In this document: in pieces, positions 58,135-64,000 of the stretch
Numbering within the stretch: the first letter of the stretch is position 1
How the letters are laid out: each line of letters starts with the position of its first letter
Assembly: GCF_014384705.1 (NCBI RefSeq)
Contig: NZ_JACRSN010000011.1
Span: forward strand, 1-64,000
Reading direction: 5' to 3'
Origin: Yeguia hominis
GTDB lineage: Bacteria; Bacillota; Clostridia; Oscillospirales; Acutalibacteraceae
DNA length: 64,000 nucleotides
Notes under the pieces: generated by a model
Database searches by the model: none
What the model was told of the DNA's origin: nothing
Seen by the model: the letters and a program-made list of their open reading frames with translations, nothing else
Translations under genes and position numbers: made by a program

Positions 58135-58494
58135 TTAAAAAAGCGAAGAGAGTAAGCCGGTGTCCTTTAAAAGGGGAAAAAGCCGGAGCAGCCGCAAAAT
58201 TTTAATGGCTTCATCGAGCTTTTTTTGGCGTTCTTCTCCGAGAAGCGGGCGGAGTGCGTTGAGAAACCGGATGGTTTCATCGTCGCCCTGTAAATGTCCC
58301 AAGAGCGGTGCAAATTTTAAAAGGCCGCCCATCATGTCGCTGCCGGAGGAAGGTGCGGCAGGCACAGCGGGAGGCGGCTCTGCAGCGCCGGGAAGCCCGC
58401 CGGACATTCCAAGCATTCCGGCGATTGCTTTCATTTGCTCCATGCCCTCCGGGCTATTCAAGATTTCACTGAGCCTGCCTGTCAGATCCTCCAT
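58135..58494 (-). CDS. Small protein of unknown function, middle gene of a three-gene group
   Basis: This encodes 119 residues. It has an N-terminal helical segment (LSEILNSPEGMEQMKAIAGM), a short Pro/Ala linker, and a C-terminal helical region (GDDETIRFLNALRPLLGEERQKKLDEAIKILRLL). It lacks a signal peptide. No family was recognised. AGGAGG precedes the ATG at 11 nt. It lies 7 bp after the upstream gene at 58502. Confidence 0.66.
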   Translation of the reverse strand: MEDLTGRLSEILNSPEGMEQMKAIAGMLGMSGGLPGAAEPPPAVPAAPSSGSDMMGGLLKFAPLLGHLQGDDETIRFLNALRPLLGEERQKKLDEAIKILRLLRLFPLLKDTGLLSSLF

Positions 58495-58501
58495 GGCTTT
58501 C

Positions 58502-58738
58502 TTAGCCTCCTGTGAGTTTTTTGATCAGCTGCTGTGCCTGCGGGCTGTTTAAAAGCGCGTTGGCGGCTTCCGGGTTTTGCAGAACAGATTGCAGTTTTTG
58601 CGCATCGTTTGGCTTTAGGTTTCGGAGCATGCGGTCCAGCTGTCCGCTTTGTGCGGATTGTTCCAACTCCTGCGGCGTGGTTCCCATCTTTTTTGACAGG
58701 GCGTCGAGCATGGCGCGAAGTTCGTTTTGATTTGGCAT
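58502..58738 (-). CDS. Small protein of unknown function, first gene of a three-gene group
   Basis: This encodes 78 residues, starting MPNQNELRAMLDALSKKMG and almost entirely predicted helical. The segment SVLQNPEAANALLNSPQAQQ recalls the LNSPEGMEQM of the next gene, so the two may share a short repeat. The ATG at 58738 has no Shine-Dalgarno at normal distance. AGGAGG lies 28 nt upstream with an 18-nt hairpin between. Confidence 0.6.
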   Translation of the reverse strand: MPNQNELRAMLDALSKKMGTTPQELEQSAQSGQLDRMLRNLKPNDAQKLQSVLQNPEAANALLNSPQAQQLIKKLTGG

Positions 58739-58744
58739 AAAATC

Positions 58745-58762
58745 CGGTGCGCGAAGGCACCG
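58745..58762 (-). promoter_or_regulatory. Hairpin between Shine-Dalgarno and start codon of the 78-residue gene
   Basis: CGGTGC/GCACCG forms a 6-bp stem with a 6-nt loop on the minus strand. The AGGAGG lies 4 nt before it and the ATG follows 6 nt after it. Folding reduces the effective spacing from 28 to about 10 nt. Confidence 0.55.
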
Positions 58763-58941
58763 CTGCCCTCCTTTTTCAGGTGTTTTTATGTTGATCCGAT
58801 TTGCGAAGCAGGAAATTGTGCTCCCGACGGATTGAAAGGGAGGCACACTGTGCGCGTATACTCCATTCTATGCGGCAGGAGAGAAAGTATGAACCGGAGA
58901 ATCCGGGCGTTTGCGGCGGCTTTTGGAAAGGAGATGTTTTT

Positions 58942-59412
58942 TTGCGGATTTTGGTGTTGTCCGATTCTCACGGCGATGAACAGGCGGTGCTTTCGGCCGT
59001 TCGAGAACAACCGACGGCGGAACTTGTTGTGCATTTGGGTGACGGAGAAGCGGATCTTATAGAGGCGCGGGCAATGTTCCGCAGTAAAATGTTTCTGCAG
59101 GTTCGGGGAAATTGTGATTACGCCTCGTCTCTTCCGGCGGTTGATACGATGCTGGTGCAGGGCTTCCGGCTGTTTTTTACGCATGGACATTTGTATGACG
59201 TCAAGTTTGGAGAAGAGCGCCTGCAGGAAGCAGCACGGGCTGCAAATGCAGATGTTGCGCTTTACGGGCATACGCATGTTGCATATACAAAATATGAGGA
59301 CGGGCTTTATCTTCTGAATCCCGGATCAGTGCGGGGGAGAAACGGAAGTTATGGGCTTCTCGATTTGACAGAAGCCGGAATCGTGACATCCATCGTCCGG
59401 AAAAACCGGTGA
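58942..59412 (+). CDS. YfcE-type metallophosphoesterase
   Basis: This 156-residue protein is a calcineurin-like phosphodiesterase of the YfcE/MJ0936 type. The metal-binding motifs are in order: LSDSHG, HLGDGEAD, RGNCD, FTHGH and YGHTH. The cellular substrate is unknown. The TTG at 58942 has AAAGGAG at 8 nt. An in-frame upstream extension to 58801 is AT-start-like but overlaps the opposite gene leader and adds non-conserved residues. Confidence 0.9.
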   Translation: MRILVLSDSHGDEQAVLSAVREQPTAELVVHLGDGEADLIEARAMFRSKMFLQVRGNCDYASSLPAVDTMLVQGFRLFFTHGHLYDVKFGEERLQEAARAANADVALYGHTHVAYTKYEDGLYLLNPGSVRGRNGSYGLLDLTEAGIVTSIVRKNR

Positions 59413-59498
59413 CAGCAGTTGACGTCGCTGCCGGATCGTGGTACGCTTGATACCGTAAAAAGATAGAAAGCATCAAACTTAGAAAGGATGTGTGAAAT

Positions 59499-61211
59499 AT
59501 GACGGTCGAAGAAAAATATCAGACATGGCGCAGCAAAGAACTGGATGACCCGGATCTCAAAGCGGATTTGGACGCTGTTGCCGGAAAACCGGAAGAGATC
59601 AACGACCGGTTTTACCGGGATCTGACCTTTGGAACAGCCGGTCTGCGCGGAATCCTTGGTGCCGGAACGAACCGCATGAATGTTTATACGGTGCGCAAAG
59701 CGACACAGGGACTTGCCAATTATCTCAATCATCACAAAGAAGGCCAAAAGACGCCTTCGACGGCAATTGCTTATGACAGCCGCCTCAAGAGCGACGTCTT
59801 TGCCAGAGAGGCTGCCGCTGTTTTGGTGGCAAATGGGGTGCATGTTTATCTATATCCGGAGTTGATGCCGACACCGGCGATTTCCTTTGCCGTGCGGTAT
59901 CTGCACTGCGATGCCGGAATCTGTGTAACGGCCAGCCACAATCCTTCGGCCTACAATGGATATAAGGTGTATGGCAACGACGGATGCCAGATTGCCGCTG
60001 AAATGGCGGACGAAGTGATGCAGGAAATTGAACAGACAGATCTTTTTACCGGTGTGAAGCGAATCTCATTTGAAGAAGCGCAGCAAAACGGCGGTGTGGA
60101 ATACATTTCAGAAAGCGTAACCGAAGCGTTTTTGCATTCCGTACAAGCGGAGAGCATTTATGATGCGCACGGCGGCAATCTGAAGGTTGTGTATACGCCG
60201 CTCAACGGAACTGGACGGAAGTGCGTTCTGGAAATTTTAAAACGGACAGGCGTAACCGACGTCACCGTTGTTCCGGAGCAGGAATGGCCGGATGGGCATT
60301 TCCCGACCTGCCCGTTCCCGAATCCGGAATTGCGGGAAGCACTGAAGGTGGGGCTTGCGCTTTGCGAGAGCGTACAGCCGGATCTTTTGCTGGCGACGGA
60401 TCCGGATTGCGACCGATGCGGGGTCGCGGTTCGGGATCAGGGGGCATATACGCTGCTGACCGGAAATGAAATCGGAATTCTGCTGTTTGACTTTATCGCG
60501 AAGCGCCGTACGGAGCTTCACAAGATGCCGAAGAATCCGGTCTTGATTTCCACGATTGTCAGCACCGACATGACAGATGTGATTGCGCCGCATTACGGTG
60601 TTACGGTAGACCGGGTTTTTACCGGGTTTAAAAACATCGGCGATCAGATTGCAAAGTATGAAGCAGACGGCGAAGAGAACCGATGCATCTTTTCGTTTGA
60701 AGAAAGCAACGGCTATCTTGCAGGAACCTATGTGCGGGATAAGGATGCCGTCAATTCCAGCATGATGATCTGTGCGATGGCAACTTACTACAAGCAGCGC
60801 GGACAAACCCTGATTGCAGTGCTGGAAAAGCTCTACCAGCAATACGGCTATTATCTCAGCGGCCTCGGCAACTTCTTCTTTGAGGGTGAGGACGGCATGA
60901 AGCGGATGCAGGCAATCATGGAAAAACTGCGCGCGAGTGCGCCGCAGGAGATTGCGGGCTACCGTATTACCGGCCGGAGCGACTATCAAACCTCTGAACG
61001 TTGGGATGGTGACCGGAAAAGCGAAATCCCAATGGGAAAATCCAATGTCCTGGAATACCGCATGGAAAATGGAACAAAACTGTTGGTGCGCCCCTCCGGA
61101 ACAGAGCCGAAGGTCAAGGTGTATTATCTGGCGCATGCAGGTTCCCGTGCGGAAACCGAAGCGATGATCGAGAAGATGAAAGAAGATACCGGAAGGCTTC
61201 TGGGTGTCTGA
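59499..61211 (+). CDS. Phospho-sugar mutase (phosphoglucomutase/phosphomannomutase)
   Basis: This 570-residue alpha-D-phosphohexomutase interconverts hexose 1- and 6-phosphates. The catalytic serine is in TASHNPSAYNGYK, the metal-binding loop is DPDCDR, the sugar-binding loop is FEESNGYL, and the phosphate-binding loop is RPSGTEPK. Length and pattern match the Firmicutes PgcA/Pgm2 group rather than GlmM. GAAAGGATG precedes the ATG. A small membrane protein follows 21 bp later. Confidence 0.94.
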   Translation: MTVEEKYQTWRSKELDDPDLKADLDAVAGKPEEINDRFYRDLTFGTAGLRGILGAGTNRMNVYTVRKATQGLANYLNHHKEGQKTPSTAIAYDSRLKSDVFAREAAAVLVANGVHVYLYPELMPTPAISFAVRYLHCDAGICVTASHNPSAYNGYKVYGNDGCQIAAEMADEVMQEIEQTDLFTGVKRISFEEAQQNGGVEYISESVTEAFLHSVQAESIYDAHGGNLKVVYTPLNGTGRKCVLEILKRTGVTDVTVVPEQEWPDGHFPTCPFPNPELREALKVGLALCESVQPDLLLATDPDCDRCGVAVRDQGAYTLLTGNEIGILLFDFIAKRRTELHKMPKNPVLISTIVSTDMTDVIAPHYGVTVDRVFTGFKNIGDQIAKYEADGEENRCIFSFEESNGYLAGTYVRDKDAVNSSMMICAMATYYKQRGQTLIAVLEKLYQQYGYYLSGLGNFFFEGEDGMKRMQAIMEKLRASAPQEIAGYRITGRSDYQTSERWDGDRKSEIPMGKSNVLEYRMENGTKLLVRPSGTEPKVKVYYLAHAGSRAETEAMIEKMKEDTGRLLGV

Positions 61212-61232
61212 CCGAAAAAGGAGGAAACGGCC

Positions 61233-61511
61233 ATGCAGTATGTATATGCCGTCATGTGGTTTGCGATTGGGTATCTGCTCATTGCAAGAATGGGAAAGGA
61301 AAACAAAGTCTTCTATTTGGGCGGCGGGCTGTTTCTGCTGTTTGGGTGCTGGTGGCTTGCAGATGCAATCTGGCCGGCGGTTGGATTCTTCAAGGGAACG
61401 CTTGGCATTGTGTTTCGGGTGATTGCCGGGATTATTCTGGTGATTGTTGCGGTGGTTTTTCTCCGGAACTATCAAAAAGATCGCAAAGCGCAGAAAGACG
61501 CCGATCATTAG
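61233..61511 (+). CDS. Small membrane protein, 92 residues, unknown function
   Basis: Three hydrophobic segments (about residues 3-20, 26-48, 55-80) and a charged C-terminus are visible. AAGGAGG precedes the ATG at good spacing, so translation is likely. It lies 21 bp after the phosphohexomutase gene and is followed by two hairpins. No family recognised. Confidence 0.72.
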   Translation: MQYVYAVMWFAIGYLLIARMGKENKVFYLGGGLFLLFGCWWLADAIWPAVGFFKGTLGIVFRVIAGIILVIVAVVFLRNYQKDRKAQKDADH

Positions 61512-61579
61512 CGCGTTTTGATTTTCAAACGTTCTCTTATGCGGGCAGTGTCAATCCGGCACGCGCTGCATAGGATGGA

Positions 61580-61604
61580 AAAGCAGGAGAATTTCCTGCT
61601 TTTA
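61580..61604 (+). terminator. Terminator after the small membrane protein
   Basis: A 9-bp stem (AAAGCAGGA/TCCTGCTTT) with a 5-nt loop ends in TTTT. Confidence 0.85.
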
Positions 61605-61612
61605 TATAGATT

Positions 61613-61650
61613 GCCCGCTTCGGCCGCTCCGGCTGCAGCGGGCTTTTCTT
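61613..61650 (+). terminator. Second terminator before rpe
   Basis: A 7-bp stem (GCCCGCT/AGCGGGC) with an inner GGCC/GGCC-like pairing is followed by TTTTCTT. Confidence 0.75.
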
Positions 61651-61668
61651 GTAAAGCGGCAAATCTGC

Positions 61669-61697
61669 TTGAAAACTCGGAGATGATCAGGTAAAAT
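61669..61697 (+). promoter_or_regulatory. Promoter of rpe
   Basis: TTGAAA and TAAAAT are separated by 17 nt. Confidence 0.72.
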
Positions 61698-61699
61698 AA

Positions 61700-61729
61700 A
61701 AAAAGCACATCGAGCAGATGACGCTTTTT
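61700..61729 (+). promoter_or_regulatory. Stem-loop at the expected 5' end of the rpe transcript
   Basis: AAAAAGC/GCTTTTT encloses a CATC/GATG stem with a 5-nt loop. It starts 3 nt after the -10 box and ends 24 nt before the start codon. It could be a 5'-protecting structure or a weak terminator for read-through transcription. Confidence 0.5.
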
Positions 61730-61752
61730 GAGAATTTAAGGGGGAAAACAAC

Positions 61753-62385
61753 GTGAAAGTGGCACCTTCGGTTCTTTCGGCGGATTTTACGAATTTACAG
61801 CAGGATCTTCACAGGGTTGTTTCCGGCGGAGCCGACTGGCTTCACCTGGATATTATGGACGGCGTGTTTGTGCCGAATCTTTCGTTTGGATTTCCGGTTG
61901 TGGAGGCGATTCGTCCGCTGACGGAAATTCCGTTTGATGTGCATTTAATGATTACGCATCCGAAAGAATACGTCCGGCGGTTCCGCAAGGCCGGCGCAGA
62001 TATCATCAGCTTCCATTATGAAAGCGCGGATGATGTTTCGGAAACGATGGATGAAATCTGTGCAGCAGGGGCGAAACCGGCGCTTGCAATCAAGCCCGGA
62101 ACGCCTGCAGAGGCGGTGCTGCCCTATTTGGATCGACTCTATATGGTTCTGGTTATGACGGTAGAGCCCGGCTTTGGCGGGCAGAAATTCATGCCGGACA
62201 TGATGCAGAAAGTACGCTTTTTGAAAGAAAAGGCGCCGCATGTTCTGGTCGAGGTGGATGGCGGCATCCACGCCGGAACGGCACCATCCTGTGCGCAGGC
62301 CGGAGTGGATGTCTGCGTGGCCGGAACGGGGGTGTTCCTTGCGGAAGATCCGGCGGCGGCGATTCATGCGCTGCAAAACGCTTAA
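61753..62385 (+). CDS. rpe: Ribulose-phosphate 3-epimerase
   Basis: This 210-residue TIM-barrel enzyme interconverts ribulose- and xylulose-5-phosphate in the pentose phosphate pathway. VAPSVLSADF, HLDIMDGVFVPN, DVHLMI and the C-terminal DGGIHAGT are present. The start is GTG after GGGGGAAAAC. The stop is shared with the convergent gene as TTAA. It has its own promoter. Confidence 0.96.
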   Translation: MKVAPSVLSADFTNLQQDLHRVVSGGADWLHLDIMDGVFVPNLSFGFPVVEAIRPLTEIPFDVHLMITHPKEYVRRFRKAGADIISFHYESADDVSETMDEICAAGAKPALAIKPGTPAEAVLPYLDRLYMVLVMTVEPGFGGQKFMPDMMQKVRFLKEKAPHVLVEVDGGIHAGTAPSCAQAGVDVCVAGTGVFLAEDPAAAIHALQNA

Positions 62386-62942
62386 CGCACAGTAGAAAAG
62401 TAGGGCGCGAGCGCGTCCAGAAAATTTGAGGAAAGCAGGCGGCCGTGTTCCCGCAGGAGAGAGGCGGCCGCCCGGCCTTTGCCGCAGAGCGTTCCGTATT
62501 CCCCGAGAAGGAGCGCGGTTTTGACGCGCCGGATGTACCGCGGAGAAATGATCAGACAAAACGTATCGCGGTCTGAAAACAGGGACGCTTTGCTGGTAAG
62601 CCCGGCGCGAAGCAGCCGTTTGGCAGCATCCAGAAGGTCATCGATGGTTCGAAACCGGTAGATGAGCGGGCCGGCAACACCCTTGATCCGGTATTGTCTG
62701 CGCGGAGAGGTCGAGAACAGCAGCAGGGTTTCCCCGTCATGAGAGGTGGAAATTCGGATGGTGATTTCTCCGTGACCCGCAGAAAAGGATGCCCGGTCAC
62801 AGGCTGCGGCGAAAATTTTTGCGACGGTAAGCCGGGTGTGCAGGTTTTGCCACTGCGTTTCCGGATGAATGCCGAGAGAATCGGTTTCCGTGGGGGACAG
62901 GACAACGAGCAAGTGGGTGGGGTCGATAGATTTGATTTTCAA
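62382..62942 (-). CDS. Possible MecA-like adaptor protein
   Basis: This encodes 186 residues. The two-part layout resembles MecA adaptors: an N-terminal domain starting with MKIKSIDPTHLLVVLSP, and a C-terminal half with YRFRTIDDLLDAAKRL and a hydrophobic end. MecA delivers proteins to ClpC. Similarity is weak by eye, so this is only a suggestion. The TTG at 62942 has GGAGGTG at 5 nt. It overlaps the rpe stop by four bases in tail-to-tail orientation. Confidence 0.55.
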   Translation of the reverse strand: MKIKSIDPTHLLVVLSPTETDSLGIHPETQWQNLHTRLTVAKIFAAACDRASFSAGHGEITIRISTSHDGETLLLFSTSPRRQYRIKGVAGPLIYRFRTIDDLLDAAKRLLRAGLTSKASLFSDRDTFCLIISPRYIRRVKTALLLGEYGTLCGKGRAAASLLREHGRLLSSNFLDALAPYFSTVR

Positions 62943-63030
62943 TCGGGCACCTCCATTCAAAGCGGACGGCTCGAAACCGCTCTGCTTCATATTATGAAGA
63001 TCTGAGGAATTTTGGAAGGGACTGGAAAAG

Positions 63031-64000
63031 TTGGCGGCAGCAATTTGGAAAGGAATAGAGCCTGACAGGCAGAACCGGCCTTCGCCAAGACGAATTACAG
63101 TGGTGTCTGTTCCGGAGCAGGTGTGGATTCCGCTGACGGCGGAAACGCCGGAAGAGGGGCTGCTGCTGACGGGCGGCCGAAAAGTAATTCGGTTTCAGCC
63201 GGTCTGCATTCCGGAAACACAGTTACCGTCGTATTCGCCTGTTTGCGGAGAGGTCTTGCGTTTTGAAACCGTTCCGCATCCGCTGCAGGGCGCGCTGCGC
63301 TGTGCGGTGACGGAAGTGGCTCCGCGGCAAAAGGCGCTGCGTGGAATTCCGCCTGCTGCAGAAGGAATTCCGGGTGCGGAAATGATTTTGCGGGTGGCTG
63401 GAAGTGCTGCCATTTTGGAGGAACTGAGCGGGGAGCCGCTCTATGACACACTGAAAGGTATGCAGACGGATGGTGTCGAATGCCTGGCCGCTGCGGCATT
63501 TGATGAGGATCCCTATTCCTCTGCAGAGGAGGCGGCATTTTCCTGTGATACCGAAGCCGCACTGGATGGGCTTGCACTTGCAGCTGCGGCAATTGGCGCG
63601 AAAACGATGCGGGTCATATGTCCGGGCGAAACCGGGCGCCGAAAGCTACGGGGAGAATCTGCTTCCCTTTGGCAGGATGCAGGTACCCGGTATCCTGTAT
63701 GGCCGCTGCTTTCTCAAAAGCCGGCTTTTCAGCATGCGGGAATCATCGGGATACAGGCCTGTATTGCGCTGTCGGACGCCGTGCGTGCCGGAGTGCCGCA
63801 GACCGATACCGTTATTTCCGTGTCGGGCGAAGGGGTTCCGGAACCGAAAAATGTAAAGGTGCTGATTGGAACGCCGGTTCGCGCTGTTCTGGAAGCTTGC
63901 GGCCTGGGCATCCGCTCGCGGGAGTTTACCGTGGTAATGGGATCTTCCTGGAATGGTGCTGCGGTACAGGATCTTTCTGCCCCTGTAATGGCGGTTACCC
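63031..64000 (+). CDS. RnfC-like electron transport protein, 3' end outside the window
   Basis: A frame opens at TTG 63031 (AAGGGA at 9 nt) and stays open for 323 codons to the edge. It has an N-terminal barrel-sandwich region (VIRFQPVCI, PSYSPVCGEV), a Rossmann-like middle, and an SLBB-type segment (SGEGVPEPKNVKVLIGTPV) followed by VVMGSSWNGAAV. This order fits RnfC, the NADH-oxidising subunit of Rnf complexes. The usual CEPY region of RnfC is replaced by VECLAAAAFDEDPY. Any Fe-S domain would lie beyond the window. Confidence 0.75.
   Translation, partial: MAAAIWKGIEPDRQNRPSPRRITVVSVPEQVWIPLTAETPEEGLLLTGGRKVIRFQPVCIPETQLPSYSPVCGEVLRFETVPHPLQGALRCAVTEVAPRQKALRGIPPAAEGIPGAEMILRVAGSAAILEELSGEPLYDTLKGMQTDGVECLAAAAFDEDPYSSAEEAAFSCDTEAALDGLALAAAAIGAKTMRVICPGETGRRKLRGESASLWQDAGTRYPVWPLLSQKPAFQHAGIIGIQACIALSDAVRAGVPQTDTVISVSGEGVPEPKNVKVLIGTPVRAVLEACGLGIRSREFTVVMGSSWNGAAVQDLSAPVMAVT

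Noticed and set aside
60237..61508. Long minus-strand open frame over the phosphohexomutase gene
   Set aside because: It is antisense to a clear enzyme gene and has no supporting start signal.

Overview
The window carries the replication-origin region of a Firmicutes (Clostridia) chromosome. Gene order and content fit the Oscillospirales/Ruminococcaceae side of the class, but that placement is inferred from gene order and style and was not tested by phylogeny. To the left of the origin the classical set runs on the minus strand: dnaA, dnaN, recF, remB, a zinc-ribbon membrane protein, gyrB, three YcxB-like genes, gyrA, trkA, trkH. To the right it runs on the plus strand: rpmH, rnpA, yidD, yidC, jag, mnmE, mnmG, rsmG, noc-like parB, parA, parB, serS. 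The strand switch lies between dnaA and rpmH. The dnaA-dnaN spacer holds degenerate DnaA boxes, a DnaA-trio tract and AT-rich DNA. A perfect parS site precedes parA.

Layout. 1-5.4 kb: start of an unidentified gene, a lipoprotein, a lipid-kinase-family protein, an AEC transporter, L-lactate dehydrogenase and TrkH. 5.4-31.3 kb: the origin block, then guaB and tRNA-Met, tRNA-Glu and tRNA-Val. 31.5-32.7 kb: PPi-type phosphofructokinase. 32.8-38.7 kb: an accessory, partly AT-rich segment in which three of seven genes are interrupted. These are an AraC regulator and a GH25 lysozyme, each one T short in a homopolymer, and a methyltransferase with an in-frame stop. 38.8-46.9 kb: an M14 peptidase, a NUDIX hydrolase, a DUF1015 protein and a four-gene Gld-type ABC operon. 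47.5-53.3 kb: surface and transport proteins, including a substrate-binding lipoprotein fused to a peptidoglycan-binding domain and a membrane protein ending in a YcxB-like domain. 53.4-57.6 kb: an MFS transporter followed by proB, proA and a membrane protein. 57.7-64 kb: three small unrecognised proteins, a phosphodiesterase, a phosphohexomutase, rpe, a possible MecA-like protein and the start of an RnfC-like gene.

Respiratory-chain genes are absent. The lactate dehydrogenase, the PPi-dependent phosphofructokinase and the RnfC-like protein suggest a fermentative anaerobe. No CRISPR array, insertion sequence, prophage or rRNA operon was seen. The observations most worth following are (i) the repeated YcxB-like genes between gyrB and gyrA with a fused copy elsewhere, (ii) two genes whose Shine-Dalgarno sequence is separated from the start codon by a hairpin, (iii) the binding-protein/peptidoglycan-binding fusion, and (iv) the clustered gene disruptions. 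TTG and GTG starts are unusually common, and several starts were assigned from ribosome-binding-site spacing.
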